DNA of 64,000 nt from CAVEFW01 sp963643505 (GTDB lineage: Bacteria > Actinomycetota > Coriobacteriia > Coriobacteriales > Eggerthellaceae): NCBI GenBank assembly GCA_963643505.1, contig CAVIKF010000004.1:62001-126000 (forward strand), in the 5' to 3' direction. Positions within the stretch are counted from its first letter, which is position 1, and each line of letters opens with the position of its first letter. Below, piece by piece: positions 31,635-39,790 of the stretch. The position numbers were made by a program, and so were the translations under genes. Under the pieces are notes generated by a model. That model was not told the DNA's origin and ran no database searches. It saw only the letters and a list, made by a program, of their open reading frames with translations.

Positions 31635-33392
31635 CTACGTCAATCCTTCCGCAGGCGTCTCAGCCTCAGCCTTCGCCGCCTCCTCTGTCGCCTCGCGAAT
31701 TGCGGCACGACGAATCTTGCCGTTGACGGTCTTGGGCAACTCTAAGACATAATCGATGATGCGCGGATACTTGTAGGGGGCAGTCTGATTCTTGACCCAT
31801 TGCTGAAGCTCACGTGTCAAGGCATCTGAGGGCTTGAAACCAGCAGCTAAGACGACCGTCGCCTTGACGGCCTTACCACGCAACGGATCAGGAACACCCG
31901 TGACAGCGCACTCGAGAACCGCTTCATGCTCGAGCAAGACGCTCTCGATCTCAAAGGGGCCGATACGGTAGCCGCTCGATTTGATGACGTCGTCGTTTCG
32001 CCCGACATACCAAAGGTAACCATCCTCGTCGAACCACGCAACATCACCGGTGTGGTACCACCCGTCATGCTTGGCGGCCTTCGTCTTCGCCTCGTTGCGG
32101 TAATACTCCATCATGATTCCGGGAGCGGCATCGTTCTCGTCGATGCGGATGCAGATCTCACCGGCGCGACCGACGTCGCACAGGTTGCCATCTTCGTCGA
32201 GCACCTTCGTCTCGTACAGCGGGACAGGCTTTCCCATGGAGCCGGAACGCGGCTTAGAGTTGCGCAGATTCGCAATGGTCAGCGGCGTCTCAGTTTGGCC
32301 GAAGCCCTCATAGATCGTAAGTCCGGTGTGCTCAAGCCAGAAGTTGAAAAGGTCGGGATTGAGCGCCTCACCGGCCGTCGTGGTGTGGGTGAGAGAGGAC
32401 AAGTCGAAAGAGTCGACATCCTCCTGCATGATCATGCGGTACATCGTCGGCGGACAACAAAACGTCGTCACCTGGTATTTCGGTATAAGCGACAAAATTT
32501 CGCCCGCATGGAAACGGTCGAAGTCATACGTGAGTACCGCGGCCTCCATGAGCCATTGGCCGTAGAACTTGCCCCAAACCGCCTTGCCCCAACCGGTATC
32601 GGCAATCGTGAAATGCAAACCGTCGGGCTCGACACAATGCCAATGCTTTGCCGTGATGAGGTGGGCGATTGCATATTCGGAGTTATGGAGGACCATCTTG
32701 GGCTCGCCGGACGTGCCGCTCGAGAAGTACATGAGCATCGGCTCGGCGGAGAGCGTCCCAACACGTTCAAAATCAGAGGACGCGGCGCTGACCCCCGCGT
32801 TAAAGTCGAGCCATCCCTCACGCTTTGCGGGGAGCACGCAAATCTCGTCGGCGCCAGGAACCGGAACCGAGCACCCGAGTCCGCCCGCCCCACCATTGAC
32901 TAAGATCTTGGTCTCAAGAGAAGGGCACTCATCTGCAACCGCATCGACCGCATTGGCGACTTCGCCGAGGTCAGAAACGATGACGGCCTTGATTTCGGCA
33001 CCATTTAAGCGATAGGCGACATCGCGCGGCTTCAACATAAACGTCGCGGGGACCATAACGGCGCCGAGTTTGGCCAACGCAATTGCCACGAACCAGAACT
33101 GGTAGTGGCGACGCAGGATGACCATGACATAGTCGCCGCGACGAATACCCTGTTCAGCAAGGTAGTTTGCCGTTTTATCAGACCAGTACTTCATGTCCGC
33201 GAACGTGAAGATGTGCTCCTCGCCCTCAGGGTTGCACCACACCATGGCACGGCGGTCGGGATCGTTTGTCGCAATGTCGTCGACCACGTCGTAGCCGAAG
33301 TTGAAGTCGCGCGGACATTTGACGTCGAATGCGGTTAAAACACCATGTTTATCGTATGCCTCTGAGACATAGCGCTCGTTGATATTCCTCAT
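31635..33392 (-). CDS. AMP-binding acyl-CoA synthetase, copy 2
   Basis: A 585-residue paralogue of the enzyme at 25635-27308. It has MLMYFSSGTSGEPKMVLH, then GQWLMEAAVLTYDFDRF, EGFGQTETPLTIANL and the hinge DEDGYLWYVGRNDDVIKSSGYRIGPFEIE. The catalytic lysine is in PKTVNGKIRRAAIRE. It has an insert near residues 165-195 and an alanine- and glutamate-rich C-terminal tail that copy 1 lacks. Downstream by two bases is the P-loop NTPase; upstream by 91 bases is a second XRE-cupin regulator. In reverse, with pyrophosphate removal limited, such enzymes could conserve energy from acyl-CoA, but that is speculation. Confidence 0.85.
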   Translation of the reverse strand: MRNINERYVSEAYDKHGVLTAFDVKCPRDFNFGYDVVDDIATNDPDRRAMVWCNPEGEEHIFTFADMKYWSDKTANYLAEQGIRRGDYVMVILRRHYQFWFVAIALAKLGAVMVPATFMLKPRDVAYRLNGAEIKAVIVSDLGEVANAVDAVADECPSLETKILVNGGAGGLGCSVPVPGADEICVLPAKREGWLDFNAGVSAASSDFERVGTLSAEPMLMYFSSGTSGEPKMVLHNSEYAIAHLITAKHWHCVEPDGLHFTIADTGWGKAVWGKFYGQWLMEAAVLTYDFDRFHAGEILSLIPKYQVTTFCCPPTMYRMIMQEDVDSFDLSSLTHTTTAGEALNPDLFNFWLEHTGLTIYEGFGQTETPLTIANLRNSKPRSGSMGKPVPLYETKVLDEDGNLCDVGRAGEICIRIDENDAAPGIMMEYYRNEAKTKAAKHDGWYHTGDVAWFDEDGYLWYVGRNDDVIKSSGYRIGPFEIESVLLEHEAVLECAVTGVPDPLRGKAVKATVVLAAGFKPSDALTRELQQWVKNQTAPYKYPRIIDYVLELPKTVNGKIRRAAIREATEEAAKAEAETPAEGLT

Positions 33393-33483
33393 GTCAGAGA
33401 TTCCATTTCTAGATATATAAGCGGGTACGTACGTTAGGGGTTAACGGCGCAACCGGTATTGTGCTAGACGCTAACCGGCGCGC

Positions 33484-34074
33484 CTAGCTAATGTGCCCAG
33501 TATGGGGCGGAATGGTAATCGCGACGAAGGTGACGGGCTTGCCGTCGATGGCAATCATGCCATGGCCCTTGCCGGAATCATACATCAGTAAATCTCCAGG
33601 GCCAGCTTCCATGGTCTTGTCCTCATAGGCAAAACGCATGCGGCCTGAGATGATGTAATCGATTTCCTGGCCCTTGTGATATGACAGGTGAATCGGCCGC
33701 TGTTGCTCCTCCTCGGAGAAGGGCTGAGTCACCAAAAACGGATCAGCAAGGCGGTTCTTGAGGTACTGCGCTTTATGGAGATACTCAAAGCCCTCGTGGC
33801 GTTGAATGGAGAGACCTTCGCTTGCTGGAGTCAACACGTAGTTGGAAAGGCGTGGATCTTCCCCGGTGAGCAACTCGATAACATCTACGCCAAGTTTTTC
33901 AGCGCACTTCGCAAGGAAGGTGAAAGTCGGAGTAGCCTCGCCCGTCTCTTGGGCGGCATACTCAACGACGCTACGGCCCGTAGCTTCAGCCATCTCCTGC
34001 ATCGTTAGACCGAGATCCTCGCGCAGAGCCTGAATACGGCCACACACTGCTTCAAGATTCATGTTAACTTGCAT
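33484..34074 (-). CDS. XRE family regulator with C-terminal cupin domain, copy 2
   Basis: A 196-residue predicted regulator. The helix-turn-helix spans about residues 8-70 (RIQALREDLGLTMQEMAEAT, then VEYAAQETGEATPTFTFLA). A cupin barrel from about residue 115 holds YHKGQEIDYIISGRMRF and GDLLMYDSGKGHGMIAI. It is divergent from the DUF4003 gene and directly upstream of the second acyl-CoA synthetase. The first ATG (34074) has AGAAGG seven bases upstream; ATG 34062 is an alternative. It differs enough from copy 1 to respond to a different ligand. Confidence 0.85.
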   Translation of the reverse strand: MQVNMNLEAVCGRIQALREDLGLTMQEMAEATGRSVVEYAAQETGEATPTFTFLAKCAEKLGVDVIELLTGEDPRLSNYVLTPASEGLSIQRHEGFEYLHKAQYLKNRLADPFLVTQPFSEEEQQRPIHLSYHKGQEIDYIISGRMRFAYEDKTMEAGPGDLLMYDSGKGHGMIAIDGKPVTFVAITIPPHTGHIS

Positions 34075-34185
34075 TACGATGCCTTCTTCTCAATCGCCTT
34101 TTTTATGGAGTGGATAATAACACATTTCGCTTCGATGTATCATAAACACATACGGCAACGACCCTTCTCAAATGTAAGGAGTAGC

Positions 34186-35187
34186 ATGGATACCTATCTT
34201 ACTCAAAAATGTGACCTGCTCGCTGAGAACTACCTTGTGACAAAAGATTCAGCTAAACTTGATTTCGAGCAGGCAGCGGCTCTAGGCGCCCTGCTCTACA
34301 CCAGCGAGAATGTGCAAGCGAACGAGCAAAACATCCGCGCAAACCGCGCCCTTCTCAGATCCAAGGTCGGTGCTCTCAACAACCTTCGCGGCCACGCAAA
34401 TCTGTCTCTTTTGTGCAAGATGGACCTGCAAGACGATCCCGAAGCCTACCTTGACAACGTTTTGGAAGCATACGAATGCCTGAAGAAGCACAAGGTTTTC
34501 CATTCGGAGTACGAGGCTCTGACCGCTTCTTGCATGACAGACCTCATCGAGCCGGACCAATACCAAGCCGTTGCCGACCAAGCATGGGACGTTATCGACA
34601 AGATGCGCGCAGCCCATCCGTTGCTCACGGGCCGCGAGGACATTACTGTCGCTGCGCTACTTGTTATCTCGGGGCTGGACATTGACGCAACGATGACTGA
34701 GGCGGAGGAGTGCTACCTCTACCTCAAGGAAGAACATTTCAAACTGGCCAAGGATGCGCTGCAATCGGTCAGCATGATCTTGGCCTTAAGTAACAAGCCC
34801 GTCCAAGAGAAATGCGAGCGCTTTATCGCGTTGCGCAACGCCCTCAAGGACGCTGGTTCCAAGGTCTACGCTGACCAATTGCCGGTCATCGCGGCGCTTG
34901 TCGACTCAGATACACCTGTTGAGGCCATCGTCGACCAGATCCACGAGGCCGACGAATACCTTAAGACCAAAAAAGGGTTCCACGGCATCCTCGGACTCGG
35001 AGCTCAGATGCGCCGCCTTTTGGCTGCCGCCTTGTTATTGCAGACATACGACGAGAAGAAGATGAGCACGGCGACCGCCACCACCAACGCGTTGGCATCT
35101 GTCCTGGTCATGACCGCCATCATCACCATTGTCATGATTATCATCATGACCACAACCGTGACTATAGCAAACAACACTGATTTCTAG
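34186..35187 (+). CDS. DUF4003 family protein
   Basis: A 333-residue protein of unknown function. It is mostly helical and soluble: LDFEQAAALGALLYTSENVQ and LLRSKVGALNNLRGHANLSLL near the N-terminus, AHPLLTGREDITVAALLVIS in the middle and GLGAQMRRLLAAALLL near residue 275. A single C-terminal membrane helix (ASVLVMTAIITIVMIIIMTT) ends the chain, suggesting a tail-anchored protein. AAGGAG five bases before ATG 34186 sets the start; the longer open frame reaches back into the divergent regulator. It ends at a strong bidirectional terminator shared with dxs. Confidence 0.75.
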   Translation: MDTYLTQKCDLLAENYLVTKDSAKLDFEQAAALGALLYTSENVQANEQNIRANRALLRSKVGALNNLRGHANLSLLCKMDLQDDPEAYLDNVLEAYECLKKHKVFHSEYEALTASCMTDLIEPDQYQAVADQAWDVIDKMRAAHPLLTGREDITVAALLVISGLDIDATMTEAEECYLYLKEEHFKLAKDALQSVSMILALSNKPVQEKCERFIALRNALKDAGSKVYADQLPVIAALVDSDTPVEAIVDQIHEADEYLKTKKGFHGILGLGAQMRRLLAAALLLQTYDEKKMSTATATTNALASVLVMTAIITIVMIIIMTTTVTIANNTDF

Positions 35188-35218
35188 CAAAACCGACCTG
35201 CCCGCTAGCAAGACCGAC
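35184..35218 (+). repeat. 14-bp tandem duplication beginning at the DUF4003 stop codon
   Basis: CTAGCAAAACCGAC (35184-35197) and CTAGCAAGACCGAC (35205-35218) differ at one base. The stop codon TAG of the DUF4003 gene lies in the first copy, the same arrangement as behind the AEC gene. Confidence 0.75.
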
Positions 35219-35227
35219 ACAAAGACA

Positions 35228-35266
35228 AAAGGCTCCGGACATTCAACGTGCCCGGAGCTTTTTTAT
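35228..35266. terminator. Bidirectional Rho-independent terminator
   Basis: Stem GCTCCGG against CCGGAGC with a 13-base loop, followed by TTTTTT on plus and by TTTTG on minus. It serves the convergent DUF4003 and dxs genes. Confidence 0.85.
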
Positions 35267-35281
35267 CTTTGCTTGTTTTTT

Positions 35282-37171
35282 TTACCCTTGATTGCTTTCC
35301 TCGAGCTTGACGGTGATACGAGCCGCAATTCCCTCGGGGTCGAGGCCGAGATCTCGATCAAGCAACGCGACGTCGCCCTGAGAGACGAATTGGTCGCTGA
35401 TACCCAACACGAGAGAGTCGGTATCGAGACCCATAAGGGACATCTCTTCAAGGACCCCCTCGCCGGCACCACCAGAAATGACGCCATCCTCAAGAGTCAC
35501 GACCAAGCGAGTCCCAGCGGCCTTTCGAATCGCATCGCGATCAAGAGGCTTCACCCAACGCATGTCCACCACACGCGCATCCACTTCGACAACGGCTAAG
35601 ATCTTCGCTGCTTCCTCAGCGACACCTACCATACGGCCAAAGGCAAGGATTGCGATGTCCTCGCCCTCCCTCACGGTACGGGACTTTCCAAGCGGCAGAG
35701 TACTTGCCTGATCGGGAATCTCCACCCCTCGGGCCGCACCACGGGGATAGCGGATGGCAAAGGGCCCACCCAAAGCCAAAGCAGTATGGAGAGCGTCGGC
35801 CAACTCAGCCTCATCCGAGGGAGCGAGGATGCGCATGAAGGGAATCATGCGGGTGTAGACCAAATCGAACATGCCATGGTGGGTAGGCCCATCAGCCCCG
35901 ACAAGGCCTGCACGATCAATGCAGAACACGACATCGAGTTTGGGCAGGGCGCAATTGATGATGATTTGGTCAATGGCGCGCTGCAGGAAAGTCGAATAGA
36001 TGGCGACAACCGGTTTGTCCCCACCAGCCGCAAGACCTGCGGCAAGACCGACCGCGTGACCTTCGGCAATTCCGGCGTCGATAAAGCGATCAGGAAATTC
36101 CCGGGCAAATTTTTTGAGACCCGTACCTGCGCACATGGCAGCGGTTATCGCAACAACGCGTTCGTCAGCGCGGGCTTCTTTGCATATCGCGTCGCCGAAC
36201 ACCGAGGTGAAACTCGGAGCGCCTGAGGCCTTCTTTTTGTCCGCGCCGGTCACCAGATCAAAGGGGCCCACACCGTGGAAACGTTCGGGATCGTCCATAG
36301 CAGGTTGGTACCCGGCGCCCTTCTTTGTGACAACATGCATCAGGACCGGACCGTTGAACTCCAAGACTACGCGCATGATTTGACGTAAAAGCGGGATATC
36401 GTGGCCGTCGATAGGCACTGTGCAGACGATTCCGAGACGTTCATAGATCATTGAACCTTGGAGGATGAACTGCTTGACACTTTCTTTCCAATTTCGTCCA
36501 AGGTTCAGAAAGCCTTTGCCTAGGGCTCCACCTGCTTCAAGCTTGTCTTGAAGGGCATCTTTTGCCACGACGTATTGGTTGTTGGCACGAATCATTCCCA
36601 AGTGGCGAACAAGAGCACCGACGTTGCGACCAATGGACATCTCATTGTCGTTAAGAATGATAAGCATCGGACATTGCGCCTGCCCGATATGATTGAGAGC
36701 CTCGCAGGCCATACCCCCCGAGATGGAGGCGTCGCCGATGATAGTAACGATCTTTTCGTTCCCACCGCGCAAATCACGGGCTTTCGCAAGGCCAAGCGCG
36801 ACAGAAAGGGAGTCAGACGCGTGTCCCGAGGGATGTACGTCGTGCTCGCTCTCGCTTGGTTTGGGAAAACCGGATATGCCGCCATAGGCTCGAAGTGTCG
36901 AGAAGTCATCAAGTCGTCCGGTGACCAGCTTGTGCGCGTAGGATTGATGGCCGACATCGAAGATCAACTTGTCCTTCGGAGATTCGATAAGGCTGTGAGC
37001 AACCAGGATGGTCTCAACAGCGCCCAACGAAGACGCGACATGGCCGCCAGTAACGGAGGCGGTTGCAAGGATCTCCTCACGAACCTCCTGGGCCAACGTG
37101 GTCAGTTCGGCATCAGTGAGTTTTTTGAGGTCCGACGGGCCGTTGATGCCGTCAAGGATACGAGCTCCCAT
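35282..37171 (-). CDS. dxs: 1-deoxy-D-xylulose-5-phosphate synthase
   Basis: Condenses pyruvate and glyceraldehyde 3-phosphate using thiamine diphosphate, the first step of the MEP isoprenoid pathway; it supplies quinone side chains among others. In 629 residues it has KLIFDVGHQSYAHKLVTGR, the TPP motif IGDASISGGMACEALN with LIILNDNEMSI, and the conserved KGAGYQPAMDDPERFHG. The transketolase pyrimidine part has DAGIAEGHAVGLAAGLA, then CIDRAGLVGADGPTHHGMFD. Length is normal. It is three bases below xseB, which is usual for this pair. Confidence 0.97.
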   Translation of the reverse strand: MGARILDGINGPSDLKKLTDAELTTLAQEVREEILATASVTGGHVASSLGAVETILVAHSLIESPKDKLIFDVGHQSYAHKLVTGRLDDFSTLRAYGGISGFPKPSESEHDVHPSGHASDSLSVALGLAKARDLRGGNEKIVTIIGDASISGGMACEALNHIGQAQCPMLIILNDNEMSIGRNVGALVRHLGMIRANNQYVVAKDALQDKLEAGGALGKGFLNLGRNWKESVKQFILQGSMIYERLGIVCTVPIDGHDIPLLRQIMRVVLEFNGPVLMHVVTKKGAGYQPAMDDPERFHGVGPFDLVTGADKKKASGAPSFTSVFGDAICKEARADERVVAITAAMCAGTGLKKFAREFPDRFIDAGIAEGHAVGLAAGLAAGGDKPVVAIYSTFLQRAIDQIIINCALPKLDVVFCIDRAGLVGADGPTHHGMFDLVYTRMIPFMRILAPSDEAELADALHTALALGGPFAIRYPRGAARGVEIPDQASTLPLGKSRTVREGEDIAILAFGRMVGVAEEAAKILAVVEVDARVVDMRWVKPLDRDAIRKAAGTRLVVTLEDGVISGGAGEGVLEEMSLMGLDTDSLVLGISDQFVSQGDVALLDRDLGLDPEGIAARITVKLEESNQG

Positions 37172-37174
37172 GTT

Positions 37175-37429
37175 TTACTCCTGAGACGGAACAGCCCCCT
37201 GCCCCTCAGTCAAAGAATCGTTCTGAGGGACATCGACATCCGCGTCGTTCTCTTCTTCCTCATCGGTTTCAATCAACTCGCTGGCGAGCAATGCCAAGCT
37301 GACGGCCTCGTCATACAAGTTAAGGGCATCATCCAAGGGAATAGTCTCATCGGCGACCTGAATCGCAATCTCGTCAAGTCGCTCTTTGACCCGGGAATAG
37401 GAATCGTATGTTGTTGTATCCACCACCAT
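37175..37429 (-). CDS. xseB: Exodeoxyribonuclease VII small subunit
   Basis: An 84-residue subunit of the exonuclease that degrades single-stranded DNA to short oligonucleotides. The family helical core is present in SRVKERLDEIAIQVADETIP, then LDDALNLYDEAVSLALLASE. The C-terminus is very acidic. The large subunit gene xseA, often adjacent, is not in this window. It sits between nusB and dxs with gaps of three to five bases, so all are one transcript. Confidence 0.85.
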   Translation of the reverse strand: MVVDTTTYDSYSRVKERLDEIAIQVADETIPLDDALNLYDEAVSLALLASELIETDEEEENDADVDVPQNDSLTEGQGAVPSQE

Positions 37430-37434
37430 GGTGG

Positions 37435-38049
37435 CTACCCAACCTCATTCTCAAAAGCAACGTCGACCTTAGGGGCAACCCCGTCCCCGAAGACAACATC
37501 GTCCTCGTCTGCGGTCTCGTCCGCATTGGGCTCTCCCGCACCATCCTTGGCCATCTCAACCGAGGCATCCGCCTCTTCGATGCGGGAATCCCCATCGGGG
37601 ACAAGGCCGACACCCGCACCGATCTTGCCATCCTCGATGAGTCTTGCGACGCGGCCGAGCACGCCATTGACAAAGCGGGAGGACTCATCCTCTCCACCGA
37701 AGTCCTTGGCAAGCTCGACCGCCTCGTTGATAGTGACAGAAACGGGAACGGTCTCGACAAACAACATCTCGTACACCGCAAGTCTCAAGATGGAGCGATC
37801 TACGATAGGCATACGGTCAAGCGCCCAGTTATCGGACACCTGGTCCAAGCATGCATCGATTCCCGCACGATGTGAGTCGACACCATACACAAGGCTGATA
37901 GCGTAGCTGCTCAGCTTCTCCGACTCGTCCTGAAGAGCTAGACCCTCGTCAACGAGCTGTGAGGGGGAGGCTTGGTTGATCTCTCCCGAATACAGCACCT
38001 GAAGAGCCGCGCGTCGGGCTCGAGTACGGTCGTGTCGCTTTGCTGCCAT
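37435..38049 (-). CDS. nusB: Transcription antitermination factor NusB
   Basis: A 204-residue RNA-binding factor of the rRNA antitermination complex. The all-helical NusB core occupies about residues 1-140: RTRARRAALQVLYSGEINQ, LDRMPIVDRSILRLAVYEML, VSVTINEAVELAKDFGGEDE and RFVNGVLGRVA. A 60-residue acidic, low-complexity C-terminal tail (from about residue 145) goes beyond the usual length and its role is unknown. It lies between the Asp23 gene and xseB. Confidence 0.93.
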   Translation of the reverse strand: MAAKRHDRTRARRAALQVLYSGEINQASPSQLVDEGLALQDESEKLSSYAISLVYGVDSHRAGIDACLDQVSDNWALDRMPIVDRSILRLAVYEMLFVETVPVSVTINEAVELAKDFGGEDESSRFVNGVLGRVARLIEDGKIGAGVGLVPDGDSRIEEADASVEMAKDGAGEPNADETADEDDVVFGDGVAPKVDVAFENEVG

Positions 38050-38076
38050 TCTTGTAATCCCGTCTAAAACACAAAC

Positions 38077-38424
38077 TTACTTGTTGAACTGAATGCCATC
38101 GACATAGACATCGATGTTGCTAACCTGCAAGCCGAGTTGCATGGCGACAGCATCAGCAATCGCCTCGCGAACCTTGTCTGCAAGCGGCGGTAGCGGATAA
38201 CCATAGCTCACGTCGATACGAATCGCAATACGCAGTTTATCCTCATCATCAACAGCAATCTCGACGCCCGAGGAAGCAGTTCCAGAGGAAAGTTTGCCCA
38301 ATATGCCGCCAGGACCTGGCATGCCCAAGGCCTCGACGCCCTCGACTTCCCTAGCCGCGATCGAGACGATCGTCTCAACCACGTTGTACGCAACGGTCAT
38401 ACCTCCGATGTTCAATTCTTTCAC
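38077..38424 (-). CDS. Asp23/Gls24 family envelope stress response protein
   Basis: A 115-residue small cytosolic protein. The family pattern AYNVVETIVSIAAREVEGVE, the glycine-rich PGPGGILGKLSSG and VDVSYGYPLPPLADKVREA match Asp23/Gls24. Such proteins are associated with the membrane and cell-envelope stress in Firmicutes. The stop of accC overlaps this start by four bases (ATGA), so the gene is translated in an operon with accC and nusB, a common arrangement in Firmicutes and Coriobacteriia. Confidence 0.9.
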   Translation of the reverse strand: MKELNIGGMTVAYNVVETIVSIAAREVEGVEALGMPGPGGILGKLSSGTASSGVEIAVDDEDKLRIAIRIDVSYGYPLPPLADKVREAIADAVAMQLGLQVSNIDVYVDGIQFNK

Positions 38425-39773
38425 AGCAAGTCTCCCATCTGGGTAGGAATGAAATCCGTCGCGACGTTGCCGGCACGGAACATCTCGTTGGCGACAACAC
38501 GCTTGTGGAACGGAATTGTCGTGGCAATGCCCTCAATCTTGAACTCATCCAAAGCACGCTCGGCGCGCTGAAGAGCCTCTTCGCGGTCCTGACCGTGAAC
38601 GATGAGCTTGGCAACCAAGGAATCGTAGTAGGGACTGATGCGAGAACCGGTACGGATATAACTCTCGACACGGACGCCCGGACCCGCAGGCGGCTCGAAC
38701 AACGTGATGGTGCCAGGGCACGGACGGAAGCCGTGCTCGGGATCCTCTGCGTTGATACGGAATTCGATCGCAGCACCATTCGGAGAGAACGGAGCACGAT
38801 TCGCGCAACTCATGGGCTCACCAGACGCGATACGCAACTGTTCCTTGATGATGTCGACACCGGTGATCTGCTCAGTGACCGGATGCTCAACCTGAACACG
38901 AGTGTTCATCTCCATGAAGTAGAAGCTGCCATCCTCGTCAAGCAGGAACTCGACGGTGCCGGCATTGCGGTAGTCAACGGCCTGTACCGCTTTGATGGCG
39001 GCCTCGCCCATTGCGGTGCGAAGCTCGGCGCTCAAAGCAGGGGAAGGGGCCTCTTCCAGAAGTTTTTGGTGACGACGTTGGATGGAGCAGTCGCGCTCGC
39101 ACAATGCGACCTGATTACCGAAGTCGTCGGCCAAGACCTGGATCTCCACGTGACGAGGGCGCAAAACAAGCTTCTCGAGGTATACCGCATCGTTTCCGAA
39201 CGCGGCACCTGCCTCGGTACGTGCAGCTTGGTATTGGGACGCAAGGTCAGCCGGATCGTGAACCTCACGCATGCCCTTGCCACCGCCGCCTGCAGTTGCC
39301 TTGATAAGCACCGGATAGCCAACGCGGTTGGCGAACTCAGCGGCTTCCTCAACCGTATCGATACAACCGTCGGAGCCGGGGACCGTCGGCACACCGCAAC
39401 GCGTCATGGTATCGCGAGCCGTGGACTTGTCACCCATATTCTCAATGCACTCGGGAGCAGGTCCGATGAAGACGATGCCTTCCTCGATGCACTTGCGGGC
39501 AAATTCGGCATTCTCAGCCAAGAAGCCGTAGCCCGGGTGAATCGCCTGGGCACCGGTCGCCTTGGCGGCCATGATGATGTTGGACATCACCAGATAACTC
39601 TTGTTTGCCTGGGCGGGACCAATGCAGACGGCCTCGTCGGCATATTGGACGGGATAGGTGTCCTTGTCCTCCGTGGAGTACACGGCGACGGTCTTCACGC
39701 CCAACTCACGCGCCGCGCGCATGACGCGAAGGGCAACTTCGCCGCGGTTGGCAATAAGAATTTTGTCAAACAT
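38421..39773 (-). CDS. accC: Biotin carboxylase AccC
   Basis: Carboxylates the biotin of the carrier domain using ATP and bicarbonate. In 450 residues it shows ILIANRGEVALRVMRAARE, the ATP-grasp KATAGGGGKGMREV, GQHVE-like LVLRPRHVEIQVLADDFGN and the catalytic EMNTRVQVEHPVTEQITG. It is translationally coupled to the Asp23 gene and follows the carboxyltransferase-carrier gene by 17 bases. So here it most likely serves a pyruvate/oxaloacetate carboxylation system; whether it also serves fatty-acid synthesis cannot be told. Confidence 0.95.
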   Translation of the reverse strand: MFDKILIANRGEVALRVMRAARELGVKTVAVYSTEDKDTYPVQYADEAVCIGPAQANKSYLVMSNIIMAAKATGAQAIHPGYGFLAENAEFARKCIEEGIVFIGPAPECIENMGDKSTARDTMTRCGVPTVPGSDGCIDTVEEAAEFANRVGYPVLIKATAGGGGKGMREVHDPADLASQYQAARTEAGAAFGNDAVYLEKLVLRPRHVEIQVLADDFGNQVALCERDCSIQRRHQKLLEEAPSPALSAELRTAMGEAAIKAVQAVDYRNAGTVEFLLDEDGSFYFMEMNTRVQVEHPVTEQITGVDIIKEQLRIASGEPMSCANRAPFSPNGAAIEFRINAEDPEHGFRPCPGTITLFEPPAGPGVRVESYIRTGSRISPYYDSLVAKLIVHGQDREEALQRAERALDEFKIEGIATTIPFHKRVVANEMFRAGNVATDFIPTQMGDLL

Positions 39774-39790
39774 GGAATTGACTCCTGGAA

